NCBI RefSeq assembly: GCF_030463565.1
Contig: NC_134649.1
Span: forward strand, 4,227,501-4,291,500
Direction of reading: 5' to 3'
From: Pelecanus crispus
Lineage: Eukaryota; Chordata; Aves; Pelecaniformes; Pelecanidae
Length of the DNA: 64,000 nucleotides
Shown here: one piece after another, positions 44,868-58,110 of the stretch
How the letters are laid out: each line of letters begins with the position of its first letter
Position numbering within the stretch: the first letter of the stretch is position 1
Position numbers and translations under genes: made by a program
The notes under the pieces: model-generated
Database searches by the model: none
The model's input: only the letters and a program-made list of their open reading frames with translations
Told to the model about the DNA's origin: nothing

Positions 44868-46390
44868 CCCGACGTACCTCGACGAGCCACAGCGGAACAA
44901 ACCAAACCACGGCACATGTCCCGCCGGGCTCTTCCGCGCCAGGTCCGCGTCCACATCCCCGACCGGCGGGGTCCCGTCCGCGTCCCCTCCGGCGAGGGGT
45001 TGAGCAGCACAATGGGCGACATTGTGTCCCGTCCTCCCACAGCAGAGCCCTCGTCTCCACCACCGGCGAGGCGGGGGGACCGACGAATCTGGGGGCGCAC
45101 ACAAAAAATAAATACGAGACCGAAACCCACGCAGGTTCGCATGCTTGCACCGCACGCCTGTTAATGAAGAGCCAGCCCCGGGCCCTCATTAAGAGGGCCC
45201 CGGCGTGCACAGGCCGTGCCCCCGCCGGCCGCCCGTTCGCAGCCCCGCTGCCCCGGGGCAGAGCCGCGGTGCTGCCGCCGCGCTCAGCGGGCGCGGAAGG
45301 TTGCGCGGCCTCTCCGGGCTGGCGTTTGCACCTGGGGCTGCCGAGGTTTAATGGACTTTAACACATGCAAACAAGAGCTTTTGTTGGCGGGCACAAAGGC
45401 TGCCCCCGGCGCGGGGCTCTCCCCAACACTGCCCGCATTGTTTCCCCTCCGCTGCTTCTTGTCACCCTCCTTGTCAGAGTTTAATGAGGACAACGAGATT
45501 TCGCGGGCTCATTTCGCACTTCAGCAACTTTCTAACACTTTCCTAACGAGGGACAAGGGGCAGGAGAGATCGGGGGCGCAGGGGCGGAGCCCGCCCCGGC
45601 CCCGCTCCGGCCCCGCGGGCCGAGACCCGCAACCCGGGGCCGGGGCCGAGCCAGGGCCGGGGGGGCTCACCCCGGCCTTCCCAGGGGGGCCCGGCACCCC
45701 TCCACCGCCCCGGCCAGCCCAGCCCCGGCACCTCGACGTGGCTCGATTGAAAAAAAACCCGATTAATCTCGCCGGGTTTAAGCTCGGGGCGGCGGGGGTC
45801 CCCCCGGGGTGCCCGGAGGGAGCAGCGGGGGCTGCGGGGAGGCGGTGGCCGCGGGGACCGAGGTGGGAGCGGCTGGGACCGTCCCCACGGCTCGCAGCAA
45901 GGCGCTTCCCCGGAGCAGGTAGCTTTCCCCGGGATTTCTGGGCCGGAGATCCGCAGTTTTCTCACCCCCGCGCGGTCCCGGCTGAAGCCGAGCATCCCTC
46001 CTAAAAGAGAGCAGCGGAGTGGGGTGGATGCTCGGCTCCTCTCCCACACCCCCAGGGGCAGTTGCTCCCCACCCCGGGGACGCTGGGCACTGTCGCGACA
46101 TCACCGAGAGAGCAGGGCCAGCCGCGGTCGTGAGATGGGGCTGACACGGCTCAGCGCCGCTCGGTTCTCCGGGGAAAAACGGGGCTTGACGGTGCCGGGC
46201 GGCCGCGGGGACCCGCGGCCGGGGGGATACCGAGCCGGGGCCGGTAAAACTTCCCAAGTTCCGGATGTGCACAATTAAAAGCAAAGCCGGCGCTCCCCCC
46301 AGCCGTGTCCTTCGTGGTGTTTTAACCGCTTTTGCATTTCGGGGGGCAACACCTCCCCCCCCCCCCCCCAAAGGCGGACATCCCCCTCAG
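44868..46390. promoter_or_regulatory. Second CpG island, about 8-9.5 kb upstream of ALDH1A3
   Basis: About 1.5 kb of strongly G+C- and CpG-rich sequence, isolated between ordinary flanks. Inside are an octamer-like ATGCAAAC (45365-45372), a SOX-type CATTGTTT (45436-45443) and a palindromic homeodomain site GATTAATC (45761-45768). It ends with a C15 run (46355-46369). Open frames across it on both strands (for example 45216-46004 plus, 45778-46371 minus) follow from high G+C, and I recognise no protein. It could be the promoter of an unannotated or non-coding transcript, or a Polycomb-type developmental CpG island. Confidence 0.6.
46355..46369 (+). repeat. C15 homopolymer
   Basis: Fifteen consecutive C at the edge of the CpG island, preceded by a G6 run at 46341-46346. 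Confidence 0.85.
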
Positions 46391-46679
46391 GCTGGTTTTA
46401 TTTCTCCCTTTCTAGGTAGCCAGCGGTCCCAGGCAGGTCGTGGCTGTGGTTTTCGGTGTTGTAGATGGAGATTTTGGGAAGGATTTGCCTTTAGCCTTTG
46501 CAAATCCCCGTCTCTGACTCCCGTTCCCACGACCGAAATCTCCCCTCTGCTTTTTTTTCTTACTTCCCTCTTCTGTGCGTGTGAGAAATTTGGAAAACTC
46601 GAGAAGTCGTTTAATGCAAAGGGATTTTAAAACACAAAAGTATGCGGTGAAAGAAAAAAAAAAAAACCTAACCACCCCA

Positions 46680-46800
46680 ACCGCTTAATTAGATATTTAC
46701 CGAAGGAGCCATTACAGCCTGCTGGGTATAACACAGAGTTTATAAGTTCTCTGGCCACAAAGAAATTCAGTAATTACTTTTTTTCTCCCCTACAATGGGA
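46680..46800. promoter_or_regulatory. Homeodomain-motif cluster beside the CpG island
   Basis: Contains TTAATTAG (46685-46692) and CAGTAATTAC (from 46769), plus a GCCATTACAG element, in about 120 bp. Candidate enhancer only; inference from motif density. Confidence 0.2.
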
Positions 46801-49800
46801 TGGGTTAAGGATGGAGTGTGATAAACTTAACTCTGTTCCTGGGCTTTTTGCAGATTAGCCTTTGGCATTCGTTGGAAAATACCAAGTGAATGGAGACTGT
46901 GTGACCACAGTCCCTTGAATTAGGGACAAACATTTCCTCTGTGCATTTTAAATAATGCTACTGCCAAATATTTTGTTACCAGAGATCATTATCCTTTGAA
47001 TGAAAACTCGAGGAGTAAAGGCATTGGTTTTGTCTTTGCTGGTGTGGAACAGACTATATGATATCTAGAACAGCAACGAGCTTTCACAAATTGCTATATG
47101 ATTTCTACTGCCAGGTTCTGTGATATCGGATACGACATAAAAATAAAAAAGCTGGGCAGATAGACACAGAAACTCACAGAAACCACCTGTATATTTTGTT
47201 TCAAAGGAAAATCTCAGCTATTGTCTTACTGGCTCTGGTTCTGTTAGGCCTTGGATCTGCTTAAGCTTTAAAGCTATTCAAACCAATTGAATGATGCAAG
47301 GCAAGTCTCCTATAATTAATCCTGATTCTTGAATTTTGATACAAACTTTTATGTAACTGAGAAGTTTCTCCCTTTTCCTTGCAAAGACACTAAATAGACA
47401 CTAAGTCCTTCTGTCAAGAGTGCTACCACAAACAAAGTTAAAAGGAACAAACCTGGAAATTTTCCCTTCACGAGGAAGAAAGGGAGGAATATTAGAAAGA
47501 CATGCAAACATAAAGTCGTGGGAGAGCTGGTACTGGTGTCTGGACAGAGACCAAGGTTTAAAGTGGCCCCTATGCTACAAACTGCCTGAACATGAACACA
47601 GAAATCATGGTTTGTCCCAGGTAAAGCTTTTTCAGGATGCTATTTTTGTCAGTTTATCTGAACCTCACAGGGACTCAGCACTGGCACTCAAAAGTCTCAT
47701 TTGAACCTTTTGAAATGTTTGTTCTTTCGCTGCCACAGTCCAAAGAAAATGGAAACGATGCCATCATGTATGGAAGAACTCTTGACGTTAACGCTGAGCT
47801 GCCACTGCAGATGATGAAGCTTCAGCTGCTGTCTGTCCCTTCTCACGTTATGCAATTTTCTCTCGGTATTTGGCAGAACTACCCCAGAACAAATACTTTG
47901 CAGAGCTGTGCATCCTGCGATGAGGCATTGCTGAAATCCCCCAACGTATGACTCCCTCGTAGGAGCCAGTGTTTTATCTGGATTATCAGGAAAGGAAGAA
48001 TGACGTATTTTCCTTTTTTTTTTGTGACGTGGGCTGTCCGGCTTGTGACTTTAGTGGAAAATCAATACACACAGAAAGGCCTATAGGCCTAGACCTGCTA
48101 AATTACTCATAGGTTGCAGATACGATTTCCACTGAGGCCACTGGTAAAATCCTCACAGTCCCAGCACAGACTCAGTTGGTGTAGACAACTCTCCAGGTTG
48201 CCCCATGGCAGATCTATGCCTGACAGCTCCCGCTTTCTGACTCTCCAGCTTTTCTCCCCCGTGCAGATTTTTCTTTTAATCATGTAAAATGCTGTGAAAA
48301 CATGAAAACCTTTTTGGGCTTTGAAGCTGATGTGCCCAGCAGTTATACAGTGCAGTTCTACAGTCAGGTGTATGAAGAAGGACCCTCTGCCCTCGAGGAA
48401 TTACCTGCTGGTTTGAATGAGTTGGGTTCCCTTGAGTTTCTGAGCAGGCATGGGTCTGCCTGTCTTTTCACGGACACAAACAGAAGCAGTGCCGACTGTA
48501 CGGACAGAGCAGAAAGCTGTGCCCGGGGCCAGCCTGGCATGCAGTCTTGTCCTGGGTCACATCAGGCGATTCCCTCTCTGGTGGATGCCCTACCCCTCAT
48601 GCCAGTCAACAGTTCCACCTTGTACTCTTCGAGGTGTAGTTTCAAACCATGTGCCCAGGATGCCGGTGCTCTGTGTCAGCCCTTTGCCACTCACATTACC
48701 AGTTTCTCCAGAAAGGCACGGTAATGCCCAAGGCTTGTTCTCCATTCTTGACAGAGGTGTCACCTCCTCCAGGTTGTCTAAAGACCATTTGGAGTGAGGC
48801 TGTTCATTTTAGGATGGGAAAAGAAAGAAAACACAGGCCAGGCTAGTTTCCCTGGTCCCCATGGAAGAGGGGGACAACCCAAAGTTGCCCATGCAATGGC
48901 CCAGGCGGGATGGTTTTCAGGTGCCAGCAGCTCCCAGGTGCTGCTGCCGATGCCAATGCCACCGGCTCTTGTTGCAGCTGCTCAGCGCGCTGGCCCGGAG
49001 AGGCCGCTGCTGATAACACTCTCCAGGTGTTCAGCCAGAGAACAAAGGGCCTTTTCAGCCGCTGCTGAGAAGGAAGAAGCCTCCTTGCTGGTTGCAAAAT
49101 GGCTTTCCTGGATGGCAATATTTGGTTACAGTAAGATCTGTTATTTCAGAAGAAGCCCCGCAGAAGGGAGGGTAATTTGACTCAGGCAGGTAAAAAACCA
49201 TTGTGGGGACCCTTGTCTCCCTCCTTCTTCTCCCCAAAGTACTGAAACAACATTGAGTTGTAATGTTTCAGCTGAGCAAAGTAAAAACTGGAGACCAGAA
49301 TGTGTCTCATCTTGTTATGCCTGTTTACATCAGGGTGAGCTAGTTCATCCCCCTGAAGATACAAGGCTTCCTGCAGAGCCACAGTTACTTACCTGGCTGG
49401 TTAGCATACAAACCAGTGTCTCCTGAGCATAAAACCGAGCTGAGAAAAGCTGTGTGCTGGCATGAGCACAGTCCAGGGGAGACTTTCCCTCAGCCTGTGG
49501 ACCTGAATTTCAATGCTTGTGTTGGAACATCTTAATCAAATGGTTTCACAGCAAAACCTGCACTGTTTGCACAGGGAAACCTGAAAGATGGCTTGGTCCT
49601 GTGGATGAAGGTAAGGAGGAGGTTTTGCTATATTTCTCAATTAGATTAGTCTTGATCCGTGCACTCTGTGTGTTTTGGCACTGGAGGGATTTCTGAAGGG
49701 GAAGGTCCTTGCGCACACGACCATCCATTGCAGCCGTCTGGAGGTGGCGCATTCCTCCTTTCCCACAGCCAGCTGCCAAGGGAAGGAGCACCCCTTGCAT

Positions 49801-50237
49801 GAGCACTGCCGGCATGTTGGCCATACCTCTTCAAAACCTGTGGTCCTAGCACCAGCTGAAGGCTTTCTGTGCTCTCCTACAACCCTCACCATGGTTATTA
49901 TCTCTATGAGATACTCCCAGCGTGTTCCTTTACTGTGGCTGCTCAGTCTACCTGTACGTTTTCCCCATACCCCATAAGCTGTCCTCCACAACAGCGGGGA
50001 GGTGGTGCCCTCTGATATGTAGGAGGTGACTTATTTAAAATTATTTTCCCCACTTCCTTCAGGTAGAAGTGAGAAGGACAATCCAAGGAAACTTCCCACT
50101 CTGAGGAGGCATTTCCCATCTATGAAAGAAAAACAGAGGGATGCTGTGTTCACCCCAAATGCACATGCTTAGTAGAAAAGCAAGGACACATAACTTTTTT
50201 TTTTTAAATATCTGCCAAGCTCATGATGGCATTCAGA

Positions 50238-50257
50238 CATATATATATGTATATATA
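50238..50257. repeat. AT-rich dinucleotide repeat
   Basis: Alternating AT/TA units (catatatatatgtatatat type), nearly palindromic. Confidence 0.75.
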
Positions 50258-53200
50258 AAGCTGAACTTCTCATTTTAATTAAGTAGAAGAACACTAGCTC
50301 AGAAACTGTGCTTTTCAATCAAGCAGTACTATTTCCTATTAGAGACAAGGCTGTCCTAATTCTTCAAACGCACCAGCTAACATCTATACAAATAATGGGA
50401 TTTGGCTGAGTACAGTTAAATATATTTGATTACTTCCCTTTTATCTAGTTCTAGGTTTACTGTACTTTTCCTTGGATGGCAAATAAGAAGCCCTTTTCTT
50501 CTAAGTGACAGCAGGGAAAAGAATCAGGTTGCTAATTTACCTGAGACCCAGGAGTGTGTAATGATAGATGTGTGCTGGAAACTACAGAGTGGGCTTTCTA
50601 ATTTTGGGGGGAGGAGAGAGGGAAAGCGTGAGATTCATTAATCTTTCACATTGACTGCACTTTTGCTGATGGACTTTCATGCTCATAATTACATGCGCAG
50701 CAGGAAACAAATGCAGTGAGAAGATCAACTGGCAGGAAGCTGGGACATAACAAAACATGTCATACAGGAAGCAATTAAAATGGAAAATCACTGTTCTCCA
50801 GACAAACAAGAACACATCATGCTCGTGGGTACTTACAGTGTCTCTCTCAAAGCAAAGGTGAGACTTACCTGCCGTAAGCTCTTCAGAAGTAAGCACACAC
50901 GTGGCCCAGGACAAGTTTGGTTAAATAAGCAGAAATCCTTGTGTGGATGTTCAGTGTTGGTCTTCATAGATGACCAGCATTTGGGTTCAAGAATCAGAGA
51001 TCACCCTGGGGAGCTGCAACCCGCAAAGTGGCTCTGTGCTTCTGCTGTCACCAGGTCTGCACGTCACCAGTGCTTCCAAGGACGTATGTTACTTGGTTCT
51101 TTGCACATTAGTAAATGGAGCCTCTCCATCAAAGTCTTCCTGGAGATATGCGAAGGCAAGAGGCAGGTGGGGCAGGAGATGGGAGGATGGACTGCAGGCA
51201 GGCACTGAAGGGTCATGTCTACGGTTTAGGTTTGTTTCAAAAAGTGTGTGTTTTCTGCCCAAGGCAAAGAAAAAGCCCAGCACGTGTCCACATTTCCATG
51301 ATGGCCAGCTAAAATGGGCTTAAAGCACAAGCAGCTTTGGGTGAAAAGTCATTCTCTAGATAGCAAAAGGATGTAGCAGACTTGAATCTCAGCTTACGTT
51401 AGGTTTGTAGCGTGGATGTGCTGTTAGTCTGACTTAGGAAGAGCTTATGTCCTCCTCTCCCTTCCTTTGCCCTTTTCTGGGATCGTTTGTGGGCAGGCCA
51501 AATTCAAGCCATACTTTCACCTGGAGAAGTGCGTTCACACCAGACAAGAGAAGAGGAGTGCTAGAGGGTGAGATGAAGCAATTTATCCAAGTCACACAAC
51601 AGGTGATTGCCAGGGGCAGTTTGGGTGAGCTGATGCAAAAGTATCTAATTTATTTAAAGGATTTTAATATTGCCTAGTAAATGATACCCTCTTTTTGTTT
51701 GTTAGAAGATTCAACATACTAGTTCTTCCCCTGGCTCTTTTTTAGCTGGTTCAGGTATAACGTTGGTTATACAGAAATGCAGAAAGATGCCATAATTTCC
51801 GGTAGGCATGTTTGCGTGTATTCTACACTTCCAGCAGCCCCTGTTTCCCTAAAACATCTACAGGATCCCCAAAACGGGCAACAGAAAGAAATCGTATCGT
51901 GACTTTCAAGTAGAAAAAAAATTAGAGAAATAATAACATGACCCAACAGCAAAAATATTTTTTTTCATGAACTATACCAATGAATTGGAAATGCAAGTAG
52001 TAAAATGAATTGCCAAAAGTATCAAATATATGTGTTTTCAATAACTTTTTTTTCGTTACCTAGTAAAATATTTTCCTGGAGAAGGGTTGTTAAACCCCTC
52101 TGTGCAATATAAAGGTGCAGTGATGTATTGTCTCAGAAGTGGTTTAATGGAGTTTTGGGGTCCCATTTTTGTACATATTTTCAACACACAGAGTGCACGA
52201 TCAATTTGGATTTATAAAATGCTATATATTTCTTTCTAAGCAATGAGCTTAACTTTTAAAGAATGTTGCTTAGTTAGGAGTGCATATGTGTGTTTGCATT
52301 TTGGCAAGGCAGCAAATAACATACAATATTTATGTCATTTGAGGAAAGTATTTTGTACATTTGCCAAAAACCAGTCCTTTCTAAGAACCTAAAGGCATTT
52401 GATCTGCTCTAAAGCATAGTTCTGGGAGGAGGATTAGGTGTGCGGGAGTAGTGGGCAGAGGGAAGGTCTGTCCAGCCTTTGCAGTGTGAAAGGGCAGGAT
52501 TTTAAATGAACGTGCCAGATCTCGTTTCAGCTCAACCTCTTTGAATCTGTTTCAGTGAAATTATTTCAGACTTACCTGTGGTTTTTCTGCCAAAAACCTG
52601 GGCTTTTGCATGCAGATTACTAATCCAGGTTGGGCTGTTTTGGGTAAAAGTCCAACCCCAGCTCCCCTGCCATAGCTACTGTGAACAACGCAAGGAGGTC
52701 AACCCTCCCAGGGAGCCTTATTATTAAATGTACAGAGCAAAGATGGCAAAAAGACAGTGTCTTGTGTTACACCAGCATTTCCCCCTCGGTAGCTGACCCA
52801 CTTCAGCCATTTTACCAGGAAAGAGCAACCAAGAGCTGAGAGTACAGAGATGGAGAAGATGGTAGGGTTGTACGATCATGATTGAGCCATATCCTGATCT
52901 CTGTGATTCCGGCTTCCTTTATCCATTGGTGTAACGAAGATCAGGATCCATCCTTGGCTGCCTGGTATCAGCTGCTCCTTATTCGTTTCAAAAGGCGAAA
53001 GCCCCATGCCTTGCTCACACCCCAGCTAGCCATACAGACCCATTCCGCTGAAATCTTTGTGCCAAATCCAATGATATAGCATTTCATTCAGAGAATTTCT
53101 CAATTTCCCCCCCCCCCTTTTCTCTTTTGCTTTATCTCTTCCTTCTATCTTCAGCCTGTCAGGACTTTCACATACCTGCAGCTGACAGCTAAAAGATCAA

Positions 53201-56200
53201 GAACTTTGATGTTGTAAGGGATATTTTATCTCAGGTAATTCTCACCAATTCCTACCTTATTGTGTAGTATATCCAAGGACTCCAAGAGTGAGCAATGCCT
53301 TTGTCTGGTAAGATCAGAGCAATTTGCAAGCTTTTCTGGGAACAAGGTCCAATAAAGAGACTTTAGAGATATAATCTGTCAACCCCATTGAGCAGCACTG
53401 TGACAGCAGCCTTATGATTATTGACAATTTAAGCATCGCCCAGGAAAGAACAAGGCTGGGGGTATGCAGTTATTTGTAGTAAGACATTGTTTGCTGAAGA
53501 AGCAAAGGAAGCCCTTTATACCCGAATTCACCAAGTTTTTACCGAGTTTCTCCCTCACACAAATAACTGACCCTACTGGGAGCTGCCGCTTTTTGCCAGG
53601 AGTCTGGGGGAAAAAAACTTCTCTGAGGTTCAACCTCTAATTCACAAAGGTGACCTGATTTTGTGGCACTGGCTTCAAAGGGTTGACCCAGTACAGCCAG
53701 TCCTGGGCCTTCAGCCACTGGGCAGAGGGTGGAGTGCCACAGCAGTGTCCCAGACTGTCACCTGTGCTGCGTGGCTTTGGCATCACGGGCAGATGCAGCT
53801 GTGAGGACATGCAAAGCCTTTTCTGTTACCAGTCCTATGGGAAGTACCACATGCGGCGGTAGTAATGAGGGCTGCGATGCCCCGAGTGCTGAAATCCTCT
53901 TCTTCATCCTGTACCTTGCTCTATTCCTTTAAGCCTCCTCATTCCTGGTGAGTCACGCTGAGATGGCAGAGGTTTTACCTGGAATCAGCCATCCACCATC
54001 TCTTCAAGAAGCGGTGGCGTGGAGCTGCCTAGAAAATGGCTCATGGGAGATGCTCAGCGGGTCTGTCCTCCATTGTCTTCACTACCCACAGGCTGGCTCA
54101 CCTCACTGGGGTTTCACTGTCTTCACCATATTTGATTCTTGAGGAATTTCCCCATTATTCAATGTATTTCTAAATTAATTTTTCTCCCCCACTAGGCAAA
54201 CATTCTCTTATTTTATTTGCAAAGACATCAGTATCTTCTTTTCCAGTAAACGCCCAGGCCTCACATCTTTATAAACATATTAACAAAGACCCCATCTCAT
54301 CTTCAGTGGCCACAGCTTGGTCTCTCACAGCGATTATTTTGGAATAAAACCTTTCTGCAGAGGCAAGTAACAGGCCTGTATCCATCCACCCCTGTTCTGT
54401 ATCCATACCCTTGTTTTCCTAGTCATCAAGCTGATGTTAATATGTGCTCCTAGTACATGTTTGAACTTCCTGAATAATTGATCTCTGCTTACTGATATTC
54501 AAATAAGTGTGTCAGTGTTGGTCTTCATGCCAACGTACAATCAAGCCTTGGACTGTTCCCCAAGCTCCTTTTCTCTTGCTACTCTCTGAAGCCTTTGGCC
54601 ATCCTTTGCACCATGTTCTCTGCCCTCATCAAGGATGTTGCTGTCCTCACCTAGCACTCTGAAGCCAACACTTTGTGACCTTGGGGTAGAAACCCTCCTG
54701 TGGCTCAGCAATGGCTTTGCAGAACGAGTTGTAGCCTAAATGCCGATGATACCAGCCGTGCAGTTTTGTTGGGTTTGCAAGATAAATGCTGAACCTGCTA
54801 CAGAACGGCTGGCAGCTGGCAGGTAACCCCTTTCCAGCCCCTCTGCCATGCCTGCCGAACATGCTTTTCCTGATGGCAGAAGAGACCTACCCTGCAAAGA
54901 GCCATGCAAGGCCGTGCCCACCTGGCAGAGGCACCAGCAGCAGCAGATAGCGAGCAGGGCAGGCAAGCCCCTCACCGTCTGGCCAGAGCAAGGGAGCTGG
55001 GAGCGGCTAGACCACCGGAGGATAGGGTGCCATAACCGCTGACAGGGCTGATGCTTTGTCCCAGGATTGCATGGGTGCAAATTTCGTGATTTCAGTGGCT
55101 CTGCCCTAGGGTTTGTTTATTCTTTTAATGGGTGTCTTGGAGAAAGCAGATGGCTGGAGGCAGGTAGAAAGCAGCTATGGGTGGTGTAAGAGGAGAATCC
55201 TGCCAGCCCATGTTGGGCATCAATCTCAGCTCCTGCCACCGTACCTCTGAGCACCTACCTGACAGGAGGCTCTTGCAACAGCTCCAACGTGTTCCCTTGG
55301 TAATGAATTCCGACTTGTTTTCCCAAATTGCCTCATAATGACTCAGTTTGAATCTAATGATGTAATCCTGAAAGGAATCATTAGCTCCCTAGCTAGGAGG
55401 GTCAGCCACTCTCCAGCTCCAGCCCACGTGGCTGCTCATTGCAGTGTAGTTTCGTGCAGCTCTACCTACCCCAGCTTGGCGTGTGCCAGCTCTCGGGTGT
55501 GCATTCTTTCTAGGGATACCTCACCCCATCACATTATGGCTCATGCCAGGGCTTCCCTCCTAGTCATATAGGTGCAGGACGGAAAGCGCCAGTCTGTTTT
55601 CGATTAGATGAGAGCAAACGTGGTGGTGTCACCATGCTGCTGAGCTGGTGGGTGTTTGCAGTTCAGGTCCTCTTATCAATCCCTGATATGGTCCTTCCTC
55701 ACTACAGCCCAGGGACCAGATGGAGAAGGGACTTGGGGAGTCTTGCTCTTCTGCAGAGCAAACACCTCTTCTGCTGCCTGCTACTCATGCAGACAGAAAA
55801 TCTGACCAAATACCCATAAGAAAAAAAACAAAGATAGACTTTTAAAGCCATCACTGGTGTCATGTCTACATTGGGAGACATGCAAGAGGTTCATCGCCAT
55901 GTGAGATCCAGCCCCAAATTAAAATCTCTCCCAGCTACAGCCTTTCCCTCAATAGTCTGAAGCAAATTGTGTAGGAGCTGCTGAAATGACACTAATTTGC
56001 ACCTTCCAATTCATTATGCACTCCAGACTTCATGATCCTGTTGAGGTAGAAGCCTGGCAGTGACAACTTTACCAAGAGTTACACACTGATGTCATTCGTA
56101 CATTCGTTCACTGGTGTTTAATTTTCCAGATTGTGCTGCAACTTCAGCACAGGGTGTTAAATGATTTACTGCAGAGAGACAGTGGCAAGGCCAAGAATAA

Positions 56201-57374
56201 AACCCAGGTATCGTCAATCCCAAGACACTATGACAACCAACTAGTGTTAGAAAACACTCCCTGCCACTGCCTCACACTTTTATTTATCAACAAAACCAGG
56301 TTTATTTTGTTTTATTCTTAGCAAGACACTGTTTCACTGGAGACCACTTAAAATGAGATTTATCTTCCTTGGAATAACTACAGACTCTTGCATTTGTAAT
56401 TCATTCCCCTCCCATTTCTAATCTCATTTCTGTTGAAAGTATTGTTTTTCTTTCCATTATTTATAAAATGAGATCATTAAAATGAATATTGGAACTTGAC
56501 AGGTTTGGGGCAGGAAGAAACTTCACTGCAGATGCATCCCAAATATAATACCTTGGATTGCTGCAGAGCCTTTCTCAGCTAAATGGCAGAAAGGAGCTCT
56601 TTCTTATGCCATGTATTCATGCTTCTGTTTTGACATTTTGAGGACAAAAGGAAAAAAAAATCTGACTCCTGGAGTCTACAGCACTTTCTGCAAGAGGCAA
56701 CCCTGCTAACACGACAGCATTTACCTGTGTGAGCACTTCAGAGGATGAGGCTGCTGGGCTGGATTCTTCTGCTTAGACCGATGCAAATGAGAGGGAACGC
56801 TGCAGCCGATGCGCCCGACCTGCTGCTTCCAGTGCTGCGCCTTGGGTGCAGACGAACCCCGAGCCCTGCAAGGGTTCCAAGGTTGGGATCTGCAGCTCCA
56901 CTAACTCGGTTAAATGCAGAGAGTAATTGCATTTTGCCTAAAAAACCCCACAGTTACTCCCTCCTAACCCTCAGTTGTTATTTCTGTGTTTTTCTTTTGC
57001 CTCTCCATGGGCTCAGACCTTCCCTACCCTGACAAAATCCCACAGAGCATCAAGTGGGGTTTGGGAGGGTGTGAGCCCCCAGTTTGCTCAGCGCTGCTGT
57101 GTGCTGGGGGGTCCCCGCTCTGCTCCCAGCCCAAGCAGTGACAAACCTCTGTCCACTCCTTAAAGAGCAGCCGCTTTTCATCCTGAGTGGGCTGGATATC
57201 AGAGATGGATGAAGCGACTCCTGATGGAAAGAATCTGGGGGTCCTCGAGAATGCTCTTTTAATGCAGGTTATTATCTGACCCTTGGTAACTCAGCAATAC
57301 GCTCCAGATGCAAAGAAGAGATTTAGGGAGAAGGGTTTGGGGGAACTTCTCTTCCTCATTAAACTTATAATTTG

Positions 57375-57396
57375 AAAAAAAAAAAAAAAAAAAAAA
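57375..57396 (+). repeat. A22 homopolymer
   Basis: An uninterrupted A run with no recognisable retroelement body before it. Confidence 0.8.
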
Positions 57397-57620
57397 GAGC
57401 AAATTCTGATCTAACAAAGCTTAAGTCTAGAGTAAATCCATTGCAAACTACAACTTTACTCTGGATTAATATTAGTGTAAATTAGGCTGAGATTTGGCTG
57501 AAAATCCCAGCACCCTCCTCATTCCTGAAGACACAAACATTAAGGTCTAAGCATCTACAGTTATGTATTGCATAAAATATTTCCTGGCTAGGAAAATCTC
57601 ATGGGACAATGATCAGGAAC

Positions 57621-57910
57621 AAGATGGTGCAAATAATTAGTTTAATTGAAAGGAAAGGCACACTACTAAAAATAAAGAGATGAAAGCGGTTTTCCCTTTG
57701 CCAGTTTTAATACGAGCAATATTAGTAGCAGCTGCATTTCAACCCATTTTGCAGATAACTGTGAGAAGGGCATTCTGAAACCTAAACAGTTTAATTGCAT
57801 AGGCTACCCTTTAATTTAGGGTGCTGAGAATGATATGAGGGACTCATTAAATTGGGGCATTAACCATGGCAGAAAATAAAGTAGTTTCTTTGTTGCAGAA
57901 GATCTCGCTA
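57621..57910. promoter_or_regulatory. Candidate enhancer: clustered TAAT-core motifs
   Basis: Contains TAATTAG (57634-57640), TTTAATTG (57641-57648), TTTAATTGC (near 57790), CTTTAATTTAG (near 57810), CATTAAATT (near 57845) and CATTAACC (near 57859) within about 240 bp. Such density is common in developmental enhancers, which suits the eye and placode expression known for ALDH1A3. Conservation is untested. Confidence 0.28.
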
Positions 57911-57999
57911 CCCTACAATCACTACAATAAATTGTTCATGGGAACCGTGGCGGGGCAGGATGGGTAGATAGAGACATGTTGAGATAGAGGGAAGCAAAT

Positions 58000-58110
58000 G
58001 AAAAATAATTGGTACAGTGCTCTGCAGATTGTATGTCACTGCAGACAGTTATTTAATAACTCTCCAATTATTGCTGCCAGCTGGGGCATATTAAGACACT
58101 GCGAGGAGTC
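58000..58110. promoter_or_regulatory. Candidate enhancer: paired AATTATT/AATAATT motifs with E-box
   Basis: AATAATTGG near 58003, TTATTTAATAAC near 58049, CAATTATTGCTG near 58065 and a palindromic CCAGCTGG near 58078. It lies just after the previous cluster and may belong to the same element. Confidence 0.22.

Larger units (their letters stand above)
46391..57600. other. Upstream intergenic region, middle part
   Basis: No gene recognised. ORFs such as 47420-47704, 48302-48724 and 50780-51208 have no family resemblance and no codon or splice support. Simple sequence includes an AT dinucleotide stretch (50238-50257), a C run near 53108 and an A22 run (57375-57396). Confidence 0.6.

Noticed and set aside
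45216..46004. 262-codon plus-strand frame, and the 197- and 168-codon minus-strand frames in the CpG island
   Set aside because: High G+C reduces stop codons; composition is Pro/Arg/Gly/Ala-rich with no family resemblance, and frames overlap on both strands.
53640..53690. TGACCT and TGACCC half-sites as a retinoic-acid response element
   Set aside because: Spacing is about 30 bp, outside known functional arrangements, and there is no supporting context.
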